This document shows, piece after piece, positions 47,837-58,942 of a stretch of DNA of 64,000 nucleotides. Both the position numbers and the translations under genes were made by a program. The stretch is from Cudoniella acicularis (lineage: Eukaryota; Ascomycota; Leotiomycetes; Helotiales; Helotiaceae). The notes below the pieces were generated by a model, which was given only the letters and a program-made list of their open reading frames with translations, was not told the DNA's origin and searched no databases. The stretch's first letter is position 1. Each line of letters begins with the position of its first letter. Where the stretch lies: positions 1 to 64,000 of the forward strand of contig JAAMPI010000040.1 of assembly GCA_013054445.1 (NCBI GenBank), in the 5' to 3' direction.

Positions 47837-50678
47837 ATGCCTCAACCACCTTCTACAAGCGATCCTCACATCACGAATCGATCTTCCTCGTTTGTCAAAG
47901 TGCCTCAACTTGTTGGCCAACTAGGTTCAGACGGGATCGCGAGTTTAGAGGTTGACCCAAGTTTCACTCCCAGTCGATCCGGTGCTCCAAGGTCTTTAAA
48001 GGCTGCAATTGATGCGGTGGCAAATAATAGGAGGGGAAGCTTTACGGATACGGCGTCTGAAAGTGCGAGCGAAGAAGACTACGATTCTTTAACCCAGGAC
48101 CCTACGGTTATCGCCAATGGGGGGAGAGGAGGTAGCTTTATACGGGAGTTGAATGGAAACCCGCCAATTAATTCAGACTTAAAGTCATACGCAGACATCA
48201 AAGCATCAAGTTTAAAGTCAAGGCCAGATCCGCCAAGGCTAAAGAGTATTCCAGTCACTTTGAATAAGCTGAAAGAGAAGGGTCGGTACATATTGACTGC
48301 AGATGATGCCACGTTACGAGAAATTCTGAGGGCTGGGCTGGAACGCGTTCGTATTATAAGCCCAATTTCTTAGAAGAGGAGTCTGATCTAAACAGGAAAA
48401 AAAATCCATCCGCTGTCAAAAGAAAAAGCAAGTTTAGTGACTTAGTCTTCACACGACGATTTACCGTCTTCGATAGGCAGAATGCCGCAAGTGCTGATAG
48501 CCCTTTTCATGGCTTCTTTACCCTCTTCTGGCTGGGAACAGCTATATACATGCTGCAAATTGCTGCTTCAAATTGGCAAAAACACGGAAATCCTCTTGGA
48601 TCAAATGAGATAATGGGGCTGATGTTCCACCGAGATGTGATGGTACTCGGCCTGTCTGACGGAGGTATGTTACAAGATGCAGAACATTTCTACATTTTTG
48701 TCCCCCAAATCAACTGCTAGTGAGATCTAAAGAATTAATGGTTTTCACAGTAATGTGTGCCGCTACCTACTTCGGCGTCGTTTTACAAAAATTAATCTTA
48801 TACGGAACAATAAGCTGGAACCGACAAGGGTGGATAATTCAAAGCGTATGTGGATGATCCTTGCTTCAAAATTATTCATAAATGATTATGCTGATAATCG
48901 GCCTCTAGATCTGGGAAGCATTGTTTCTCGTTGCGGTTCTGGGATGGACGCTATTCCGCGAGTGGCCTTGGACACATACCGTGTTCTTCGTGCTCCATGG
49001 ACTTGTGATGCTTATGAAACAACATAGGTGAGTTTGAAATTTGAAATTTTTTTCCTCCGAAACCAGTTCTGCTACGCGGCGTCATGCAGTAAAACCTCAA
49101 GAAAACTACTCATTTCTTAAAAATGTTTTATACATCTCACTTCATTTACACTCGGGGATTACGAAATGACGGGAACTGTTTTGACTTTTTAAAGATATCA
49201 AACTTCTCTACGTTCTTCTGATACTTATAAATGGATTTGGGTAAATATGCTGACCATACGATCTTCTATAGTTACGCTTTCTGTAAGTAAACAGGAAATT
49301 TGTCGTGCCGTGACCTGCTAATAGCCCAACAGATAACGGTCATCTATCCGAAGCATACAAGATGCGGGCAACTCTACAACGAAAGCTTAAGCAACTTGAT
49401 AGCATCGAGACTGTTAAAACACCTTCTGCCGCCACGCCAAAGGTTTCATCACTAAGCACCTCATACCTCGAACACCGCCCAGCCACATCAGATTTGAATC
49501 AGCGACGTCAATCTTTAAGGTCTTCTTCCATAGATGGCGAGGCTTCAGATATCGGTAAGGTTGCTGCAGCTATCGAGTCCGGAGAGCCTCTTGATACCGA
49601 TCAAGTGCAAGCATTTGAGCGGATCATTACTTGGGAAATTGATGCCTTGAGCGAAGAACTCAAGGGCAAATGCACAACTAGCGGCAATCACTATCCTAAA
49701 AATCTGACCGTTGCTAACCACTTCGAATACGTTGTCCTCCCTACTCTTGTGTATGAGCTCGAATATCCACGGTCTGATAAAATCAACTGGTACTATGTTG
49801 CTGAGAAAGGGGTTGCGGTTGTTGGTATTCTTGGCATTATGAACCTCGTCTCACAAACTTTCATCTATCCGGTGGTTGTTCGGACTATCGAGATGAAAGA
49901 CGCGGGAATGTCGATCCAAGAGCGTTTGAAAGTGTTCCCGTGGATTTTGAGCGATTTGATATTTCCTTTTATGATGGAATACATGATGGTAAATCTCCAC
50001 ATCAGCGACCTCGACATAGGCTAACTGCTGACGTGTTTTACAGACTTGGTATGTCATATGGGAATGCATTCTGAACCTCTTAGCCGAAATAACATATTTT
50101 GCGGATCGTGGATTTTACGACGATTGGTGGAATTCAGTCTCCTGGGACCAATTTGCCCGAGACTGGGTAGGAGAATTCGTCAGACTAGCGGAGTGGCATG
50201 CTAATTCAATTACAGAATCGTCCTGTGCATAATTTTCTTCTGAGACATGTTTATCACTCCTCGATTTCCTCGATGAAAGTTAACAAATACACAGCTACCC
50301 GTAAGTCTTCTAGGGGAGGGCATACCTCGTTATTTGTTTCCAACACAAACTCCAATGCATCCACGTTTCCTTTTCTGTCCAGATCCGATATATTTCCCCT
50401 TAATACTTGCTTCGTAATTAATTGAAGTTTAATGCTGACTTATGAATCAACTAGTGATTACCTTTTTCCTGTCAGCATGTGTTCACGAGCTTGTCATGTG
50501 GTGTCTGTTCAAGAAACTACGTGGCTATCTGCTCATTTTGCAGATGTCTCAGATACCTTTGGTGCAACTTTCGAGGACGAGATTTCTCAAAGGCAGAGCG
50601 ACTTTGGGTAATTTGATATTTTGGATAGGTATCTTTACAGGTCCCAGTCTTTTGTGTAGCCTTTACCTCATCATCTGA
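47837..50678 (+). CDS. are2: Sterol O-acyltransferase (MBOAT family)
   Basis: About 700 residues. Exons: 47837-48664 (with a frame problem inside), 48751-48845, 48909-49027, 49272-49282, 49333-49988, 50044-50166, 50216-50300, 50455-50678. Exon 4 is only 11 nt and completes HSYAFYNGHL. The FYxDWWN motif of sterol acyltransferases is present as FYDDWWN (near residue 590), and the catalytic His is in SACVHELVMW (near 652). The C-terminus GPSLLCSLYLII is typical. Multiple transmembrane helices place it in the ER, where it esterifies sterols with acyl-CoA for lipid droplets. Within exon 1, GLER at 48346 and KFSDLVFTRRF at about 48430 are in different frames. An intron at 48347-48432, or at 48347-48395 plus one base fewer in the A8 run at 48397-48404, could join them. 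Confidence 0.88.
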
Positions 50679-51207
50679 ACGGGTCGTTTTCATAAGCAAG
50701 CGCGTTTGAATTAGCATACTAAACAGGGCTGCAAAGATCATCTGGTTTTCAAAGAATGTATTTGTTTACGACGGTCATCAGGGGACTTTCCATTAATATT
50801 ATTAGATGATAACAAATCCACACTCCCCTCTTCAGATTCTGAGCTGCGTTTCATTTATTCTAATGCAAAATCCTATAAATCGATGCTTCCAGGCTCAACG
50901 AAGTTGAGTGATGGGTGCTCCGACGCCGGGCGCTCAGAAAATACCCGACCAATAGGAGAGAGTGTCAATTTTACTCCGTACGTTAGTAGAAGTGAATTGA
51001 CTCTCCGAGATAGGCTCTTTGAAATCTTGTAGAAAGGTCTCCCACATTTTATTTTCAGCAGCTTCAGATATTTAGTACCTGAGTTAATGTCTCACAACAG
51101 GAGACATGCCTAGACAGCTGAGTAGGTATGTATCAGGTGAAGGATAAGCGAACCCGTGAGCCACTTTCAAGCGCTTCGGCACCCCTGTCGGGTGACATCA
51201 GCGGGAC
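50679..51207. other. Spacer between acyltransferase and DDHD lipase genes
   Basis: 529 bp holding the 3' region of one gene and the promoter of the next, both on the plus strand. No other feature is recognised. Confidence 0.6.
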
Positions 51208-54200
51208 ATGCGGCCGCATTCCGAGTCCCGATTTTCAACTCGCGACTCCGTCACACTCACGACTTCCTTTGACAAGCTCCTAATCTGGCTGTGTAATTCC
51301 TGGTACAACTCTCTCCCTTAATCAAAGCGTACGCTTTCCACTGCAGAAAATACTCACCCGCAACATTGGCTGCGTATCTCAAGAACCTTGCCCACCACGC
51401 GAAGAACAGGTACCTTCCTGAGTCGCTCTCGCTCTTCAAGCCGCCGTTTTCTACAAATTGGCCAAAGCCAAAGGGCGTGGCCGGTCGTTTGGACCGCCAG
51501 GCCCAGATAGAAAATATGGATACCGCGCCAGACAGCAGGTCTGAAAAGCCTGAGAAGAGCTACCTTACGGCCGCCGTCGAATCCATCAGTCCATGGGGTG
51601 GATCTCGCTCATCAACACCCAAGCCCTCACCCTCGCCGACAGTGGACCCGGGCAAGGCATCTGGCCTTAAGAACCAACATGGGGGAGATCATACCACCCA
51701 GCACTGGTATGGGTTGAGCTTAAAGGACTATCCTGGTGACTGTGAGTTGTTCAGGAAGCTATTTATTCCAAGTCCTATCAGGTCCAGATTTCCAAAAACT
51801 ATTTTGAGCACTTATCAATTTCATTTTTCAACGCTTGGTTTGGATTGGGAGTTTTTCCAGAAAATATGCTGATTATCTTAAGGTCCGCCTTTGAATGCGA
51901 GATGGTTTAATGCTGTTGATGTGCGCTCCCAAATATATCCCATTCCTGCTCCCATCCGCCGGCTAACCCACTACCGCCTAGGTACCCAAACGGAAACCCC
52001 ATCTCTTAAATAATTCCGTAGACGAGACGAAGCCAGCACCTGTTCCGAAAAAGTTCGTTGCATTTTCCAGCCATGACTCTCGAGCTATAGAGGCCGCATA
52101 CCAAAAACTCGCAGACGAGTATCATGATACCAGTGGGGAAACGAGGCGAAGGGGTGGCGACAATTATAATGGAGCCAAAAGCACGGGCAGGCATTCCAAC
52201 GCGAGTCTAAATTCTACATCGCAAGATGAATCTGCTGGAACCAAGGTTCCTGTGCACGAAGATTATCTGTTTGATGTTCACATAGAGCAGAGGGAATTGG
52301 TTCCGGCTTACTGGTTGGGGCCAATATTTCAAGTAGTGAGAGGGACCTGGTTCTACGACGACGGAAAGCCGTGCGATGAAAATCTGGCTTCTCAATTAGA
52401 GCAGGGATACATCAAAGTCAAGCCATTTCGTTATCCACTAGCTCCAGAAAAGTCATCTTCAAGGCCGGCTTCTCTTAAACCTGGGGAAGAGCCCAAATCT
52501 TTAGCTGCATCAGGTGCATTTGGACGAAACCGTGCAGGTTCCGGTGAAGTAACTCCGCGATCCTCGATGGAAAATCTGAAGAACCAATCTCCGGATGATG
52601 CTGCAGAACCCTCGAGGGAAGCGTCACCAAGCCAGCCTCCAAAAACATACAGGCTGTTTGGAACCTACATGAACTCGATTGTGACATATCAAGATTCATC
52701 AATCGCTTGTGCGTAATTTCTCACGCATTTCCATGTCCTTTCCTGGGGAACTTACATTCTCTATACAAGATACTTCCGCTTTAAAATACTGACTTATCTA
52801 TCTTAGGGCTTTCTGTGGATAGTATTATGTCACGAATGAGTAGTACTGTGTATTCAAAGTTTGCTGGTGGTGGATATGTTGGTGGTGTTAAGCTTGTCAG
52901 GGGATATTCGGAAGCTCGCAAAGCTCGAGATGCGGCCACAGCAGAAAAGGGTTCCTCGACACCTCTGACTGCAACAGCAAGTCCGTTAGCCGGACCTCCC
53001 GGGTTACAGCCCGATGAGAGACAACAAAGACTGCTTAAAAGGAGATCTGCGCCTCCCAGCACGACAATAAGTCCTGAAGATCCCAGACTCAGAGCAGTTC
53101 GCGAATCGGCAGAAGCCACCGTTTCATTGCTGAAAGATGGGATGGATCTAGAAGCAGAGGCTGAGTCTAATAGGAAGCGTGATGAAAGCGAGATTCAAAA
53201 CGATTATAATGATAGAGATGGGGAGCTACAGTCTCGTGAGATAGATCATTTGATTTTAGTAACACATGGAATTGGTCAACGGCTTAGCATGAGGTATGAA
53301 CTCGAAACAAATAATTTCTCAAAGCCAGTCACTAATAGACTCAGGACCGAGAGCGTAAATTTCATTCACGATGTGAGTGTTTTACGTCAAAATCTCAAGA
53401 ACGTATACGCAGGATCCGCGGATCTGCAAGCTCTCAATTCCGAAATTGACAAACTTCCCAAGAACTGTAGAGTTCAAGTGCTGCCGATCTGCTGGAGGCA
53501 TCTTCTTGAATTTCCCAAAAAGCGACAGATCCGGAAAGAGCACGATTTAGGGGATACTGAAGCATTTGAAGATGAGTATCCTAGTTTGGAGGATATCACA
53601 ATTGAAGGAGGTTAGTTTTCAAACTCATAAATCACATGTACGGTACCTTGCTGATATTTATAAGTGCCCTTCGTGCGGAGTCTCATTACGGACCTCGCCT
53701 TAGATATTCTCCTCTATCAAAGTGCTTATCGAGAACACATCGTTGTTTCTGTTCTGGGCGAAGCCAACAGGATATACAACCTCTATCGAGAACGACATCC
53801 TGATTTTAAAGGGAAGGTCAGCCTTATGTAAGTCAGCACTGAAATGACTTATTACTTCTCTACCCATGTTATACTGTGACTGACAAATCATTAGGGGCCA
53901 TAGTCTTGGTTCAGCAATACTGTTCGATTTGCTTTGTCGACAGAAGGAAACCAGAAAATGCTCGCCATCTCACCAAAAGCGCAATAGGCATCGGTCCTCA
54001 GGCGCAGCCAACCCCCAGAGTGGTCATCTGGATTTTGAGTTCGACGTTGAGGACTTCTATTGCATCGGATCACCTATTGGTGAGTATAATTCATCTCGCA
54101 TTGAATCTTTCTAATGCGACCTTCAGGATTGTTCCAGATGCTTAAGGGGCGGAATATATTAGCAAGACATGACCGGTAGGAACCCTCCTCGCTGCCCTCA

Positions 54201-55305
54201 TAGCCTGTCAGAGGGCTAGCTATGTTTTCTTTTCAGTACATTGCAATGTACTAACATCTAATGTAGAGATGCCATTCCAGCTGAATCGCCATTGGACCCT
54301 GAGCACCTTCAAGACCCGTTTCTTGGTGCTGCATCAACTTCATCCTTTGCAAATGGCGATAATCTTTCAACGGTCACAGGCTTGCCCCTCACTGTCTCAT
54401 CCCCTAAGGTTTCCCAATTATACAACATATTTCATCCTTCGGACCCTATTGCATATCGGCTCGAGCCTTTAATCTCCCCAGCAATGTCATCTATGAAGCC
54501 TCAACTTTTGCCATATACCAAAAAGACTATCTCGGCAAGCGTCAGCGGCATTGGTGCAAAGGTCGGGCAGAGCTTCAGTGGCCTATGGTCGAGTCTAAGC
54601 TCCGGTATTGCCAGTAGCATATTGAACCGTAGCCTTGGTCTGACCAGTGATGATGTGGCAAGAATGGAAGCTGGTCCTCAGAATCGGAGCCCTTCTCAGT
54701 CTATCGGAGCTGGAACAAATATTTCGGCAGGTGGTGTCATTTCCCCTCCACCGCTGCAAAGGGAAGACACCAACGAGAAGAAAAGGCAACTGGCTGAAGA
54801 GACGGCCGCTGCCGACCGGGATGGCAATGGCGCAAATGCCCCAACTTTAATCACCGATGAAATCGAGACACTCTATGCAGGTTTTCAGAAATCGAGGAAA
54901 AGTCGCTATGCCGACGCCGATTCAGAACAAGAATGGTCAGAGGCTGAGGAAAGAGGGAAAAAATTAAAGAGAGAAGAGATGAAAGTCCGGGCACTGAATT
55001 CAAATGGCCGCGTTGATTACAGTATACAAGAGTAAGTCCTCTCCTCCCCAACAGAACATATTCCTTCAACGGATACAATGTTCCGCATGACTGACATTCT
55101 ACTACTAGGAGTGTCCTGGACTTCAATCCAATAAAGTAGGCATTCCATCACTTTTCTTCACGAAAACTCCATGCTGACATCTCATAGCACAATAGCCAGT
55201 CACTTGAGCTACTGGGGAGACGAAGACGTCAGTCACTTTGTCATGTCGCAATTACTCTCTAGATACCGCCCTCTTACCCAGTCGAATGAGGCGAGCAATA
55301 AATAG
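51208..55305 (+). CDS. DDHD-domain phospholipase (PLA1 type)
   Basis: About 1117 residues in twelve or so exons: 51347-51741, 51883-51920, 51982-52708, 52807-53610, 53665-53827, 53895-54079, 54127-54175, 54267-55031, 55109-55135, 55188-55305. The first exon is less certain (proposed 51208-51290 with intron 51291-51346, starting MRPHSESRF). The lipase elbow GHSLGSAILFDLL, near residue 738, is made across a splice. The DDHD domain contributes Asp residues in DFEFDVEDFYCIGSPIGLF and FHPSDPIAYRLEPL, and His/Asp in SHLSYWGDEDVSHF. Family members are intracellular phospholipases A1. The yeast homologue acts in mitochondrial lipid remodelling, and the basic, Ser-rich N-terminus here could be a mitochondrial presequence. 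Phases agree at every junction listed. Confidence 0.87.
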
Positions 55306-56034
55306 AATATAGAATAGAATTAGATTAAGGTCATGGTTTTGGTTAGGTTAGGGTTCTGAACTTAGCGGGCTGGAGGAATTAAGGAATCTGTCATACTTTT
55401 ATTCTTCCGATTTCCCTCTCTTTTGGCCATACGGAGTAACTGTGAGTCTCTTTATTTGAACTTTATAAATTCCCTCTAAACACGATAATACCCTCTGCCT
55501 TGTTGACCCCGCTTCAAGTGAATCCGTAACGTCCTAGATTTGGACACCATCTTATCAATCTCACGGGCTAGCATATAAGAGAGCCTTTTGCCTGGCCAAA
55601 CTAGAGAATCAAAGCTGTTCACAACCATATTTTCTGTCACAGCTTCGCTCTCAATAGAGCCTCAAACCCAGCGTCACAGGTACCCTACCTGACCACACCC
55701 AACAAATACGCGGCGATTGTTCAGTCGTACAAACTTGAGCTCCTTCACTCGAACGCACTGAGTAGATACCTGGAAACCTCTTGTCTGTTCACCTTTAAGC
55801 TATTATTGCTCGCAACTCTTGTTGTTACTTATAGTATTTCCTGAACGACCCTGGACTCCGAGAGTGAAAAGCTTGGTCAATACCATGTCACTCTCAGCGA
55901 CATTTTAACCTTGTCTCCAACAACGCCGTGTGGTTTCGTATCTTTTTCAACTTCTTTGCTCCTGTTCACAAGTTGATTGACCGCTCTACGATACACTACC
56001 AAGATAACATTACATTCACAGTACCTGCCTTACC
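55306..56034. other. Spacer before the NADAR pseudogene
   Basis: 729 bp. A short AATAGAATATAGAATAGAATT stretch and a GGTTAGGTTAGGG stretch lie near 55301-55355. The latter resembles fungal telomere repeats only superficially. No gene is seen. Confidence 0.55.
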
Positions 56035-56560
56035 ATGCCGTTCATCTACTTCAATAACCCTGATGACGAGCATTATGGCTTCCTCTCCCAATTGAAGAAA
56101 GCAAAGTTCATTTTAAATGGCCATGGCTACAAATCTTCCAAGCAGTATGTATAGTTATCCTTACACCGAGAACAGTACAAGCTGAGTATTAGAACTAGAT
56201 ACATAATGTAGAGGAAAGCAATGCTATTCAACGATTCCAAAACCGCAGTCAAGATTAGCAGATCACGATCTCCAGCCGTGGCTCACAAATTAGGAAGTCG
56301 GATTTAAAACTTTAATCGATACAAATGGGAGGACAATCGATTAGCCATCGTGAGAGAGGCAAATTACCGAAAGTTCTCCCAGTCTGCGGAATTGAGGCAA
56401 AAGCTACTCGCGACCGGCAATGCCACGCTCGTTTCAGCAAGTCTAGATGATAGCTTTTGGGGCATCTGATTCGATGTCAAAAATGCTGATGCAAATCGCT
56501 ATAGGTGGGGTTAAAACAAATTGGGCCTAATGCAAGAGGACGTCCGAGACAGAGTAGTCC
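56035..56560 (+). pseudogene. NADAR-domain (YbiA/DUF1768) pseudogene
   Basis: Exon 1 (56035-56144) starts MPFIYFNNPDDEHYGFLSQ and ends SSKQ. Intron 56145-56198 leads to YIM, stop, RKAMLFND. The rest keeps the NADAR pattern in one frame: AHKLGSRI, KWEDNRLAIVREANYRKFSQ, ELRQKLLATG, LVSAS, DSFWGI and NKLGLMQEDVRDRVV. Four in-frame stops interrupt it at 56209, 56305, 56467 and 56512, the third inside the WGIGF motif and the fourth inside the WGxNxLG motif. No frameshift is needed, so decay is recent or slow. NADAR enzymes process NAD/ADP-ribose derivatives and ADP-ribosylated guanine. Fungi often have several copies. The copy cannot make the full protein. Confidence 0.78.
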
Positions 56561-57466
56561 AAGAGGAAGCCCAGAAAGCCCCAAAGGCCGGCATTGGTTC
56601 TATTGTTTGTTGCTCCACCTATATGTATGTAAAGGAAGAGTTGACATCTCATTTAGAGATCGCAGAATGCCCAAATCGAAGGAGCAGTGTCCGGCACAGA
56701 AAATGACACTTTGTTGTCCAGTGACAATAGTGTTTCTGGATCATCTTCAGCTCAGAAGGACCCCGTAGAGCGCTTGTGAACGAAGCAGCTCTATACTATT
56801 AAGCATTGGTAGCTCTAAAAGGTGTGGTTAAAAAAGTCATCTAATGATCTCAGAGGCGAAGATGTGATCAAGGCAAAATACATACGCGTAAGCTATGACG
56901 AGAGCTTAAAAGAGCAAGAAGATGAGAGATGTGGAGGCCGAGACGAAATGACTTTACACTTTAGAGGCTAGAGCTGCAGCTCTCGAGGAATAAGGGGTTT
57001 ACGTTCGGGTCCGACTACTTTCTAACTGCCTTTTGATACAACATGTATTGGGAGCAGCATGGGAACGTAGCCGACAAAACTACTTGCATATCACGAAATT
57101 GTCTGTAGGCTTATTGATAACAATAGTCAATAAAATCATACTTTTCCACCGGTATCCCCTGCCGTCATGTCAATAGGGCTACCAATGTATACACCCGACG
57201 TCTTCCATCGATTACAAATCCAGTCTTGAACTAAATATGTTTCTAGCTTTCATGTTAAACGAGAAGTGGGTTAGATGATCGTTTTCGCTAGTATCCTCTG
57301 AAAACACGGAAGACGTGAAGTGGGAGCCTCGTCATTCGAAAGGCTATAGGATAGAGTTTATTTGAACAAGAGACCAGTAACCGCCCAAATAATATACACA
57401 AATGCTTTTTGACCTTAACCGCAAATTGCCCATATCTACCCTATTTTATGCTCGATGCCGTCGAAT
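56561..57466. other. Degenerate sequence downstream of the NADAR remnant
   Basis: Short charged frames continue to about 56710 and near 56890-56960 (KEQEDERCGGRDE) and may be the decayed C-terminal part of the NADAR gene. Otherwise it is non-coding, ending at the 3' side of the minus-strand Ost3 gene. Confidence 0.45.
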
Positions 57467-58614
57467 CTATGAAAAGGGAGGAAGCCAGAATGGGTATCCG
57501 CCGTTCTTAATCCTAAAGACACTGAGCAAGAAGCTGTACATGACGAAGATCACGCCTCCCCAGATGAGAACGGCAACTTGCTGGGTTTTTGGATCTTTGA
57601 TGCGTGGTACTTTAAGGGCCAATGATATGGTTGCAAAGGAAAGGAGTCCGTCTGATTTTTTGGTTAGCACGTATTCATCTTAGAGGCTGGTATAACATAC
57701 ACATGGCGGCTACAATCTGGGTTTCCAGACCGTATTGGTTAGAGAAGCCTCCGGCAAAATAGCTCACCCCGCCTCTTCCATCGCCAGCCACATATGGGAC
57801 TTTTCGGATGTGGTTGAACATATGCCCGCTGGTGAAAAGCAAGATTGATATTAAGCTGATTGCTGCCCACACATTTCGGTTTTGAATGATTGGCAAGGCG
57901 TATGGCCATGCAACGCTTAAGAAACTAATCGTGCCCAATATTGTTGTGGTAACCGCAATGCCGTAAGTCCAATTGATAGGTCGTTGAACTTGTGGATGAG
58001 GCCTGTCGGTAAGGTAACGTCCAATCCAGGAGCGAACCTGCTCCGCAGATTGAGGACTAGAGAATAGTTAGCCAAAGATTTAGTTCAAGTCCAACCTTAA
58101 GAAAGGAAGCATACCCGTTCGTGAAATCATATCGAATAGGTCCAGTTTCGGTAACGGCATGAGGTCCAATGGTTGGTTGAAAAAGGAGGAGAACCGGTGC
58201 AGTTTGGAGACCGAGCTGTAGCCATCCAAATTAGCGGGGTTTCTGGAACCTGTTATCAGAACTTACCGATTGAAAAGTATTTTTGCCATCTGTGAAGTCT
58301 AATGTACCAAATACTAAGCGTGAATCTCCCTGCTTGTCACCCTTCGTCCAACTTCTGGATAGTAGATCCCATTCTGGCTGGAATTCACGGCAGAGAACGC
58401 ATCCAAATCGCGACTCTAAAGCTGTAAGCAGCACAGCAACGGAGTAGTCTCGGGGGGCGGATGTCAATTGAGTATATACGGCATCGTCAAGCTTCAACGG
58501 AGCAGATGAGAGGGCCTTCGCATGGAATTGCTGGAATTTGTCCACGGCAGGTTTTTTCGCGGCAAAGGCAGCCGCCGGCAGCAAAGAAAGAAGAAGCCCT
58601 TTAAGGAAATGCAT
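57467..58614 (-). CDS. ost3: Oligosaccharyltransferase subunit Ost3/Ost6
   Basis: Four exons (58614-58267, 58215-58115, 58056-57701, 57651-57467) give 329 residues. Introns are 51, 58 and 49 bp with GGCTAAC/GCTAAC-type branch sites. A signal peptide (MHFLKGLLLSLLPAAAFA) is followed by a lumenal thioredoxin-like domain with the redox pair in FGCVLCREF. Four transmembrane segments follow (INWTYGIAV.., VWAAISLISILLFTSGHMF, IVAAMYGLLSFATISLAL and VLIWGGVIFVMYSFLLSVF). The subunit holds substrate proteins by transient disulfides while the complex N-glycosylates them in the ER. It is divergent from the coiled-coil gene, with 328 bp between the starts. Confidence 0.93.
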
Positions 58615-58942
58615 CTTTGAAAGGTTATCACAGCGAGCCTTGTGAGGACAAATCGCTGGGAAACTAAAATTCTGAAGTCAAGGACGAGTGGTACGCAGCT
58701 TTCGATAAGTGTCCTCTCGCTTGGCGGGAGCTGTGACCGTGTCAGATTAGTCACACGTCGGGGTGTGTTTAGCAATGAGGGACAGCAGTGAAAGCCTCAG
58801 GTACAGAAGTGAGTTTAGCGCTCCGCTAAACCGTTTCCGGCTGTTTGTTGACTTTGGATCGCGTCTGCGGAGACCTGCAAGTTGCTCAGCGCACTTGGAT
58901 CGCCGTGCATCTTTTCAAGCCCAACGTATTCCGATCATCCCT
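58615..58942. promoter_or_regulatory. Divergent promoter region of Ost3 and coiled-coil genes
   Basis: 328 bp between two opposite start codons, so the genes must share regulatory sequence. No binding site can be named with confidence. Confidence 0.5.

Noticed and set aside
55340..55360. GGTTAGGTTAGGG, telomere-like
   Set aside because: Only about two units, inside a gene-rich segment; chance similarity is more likely than an interstitial telomere.
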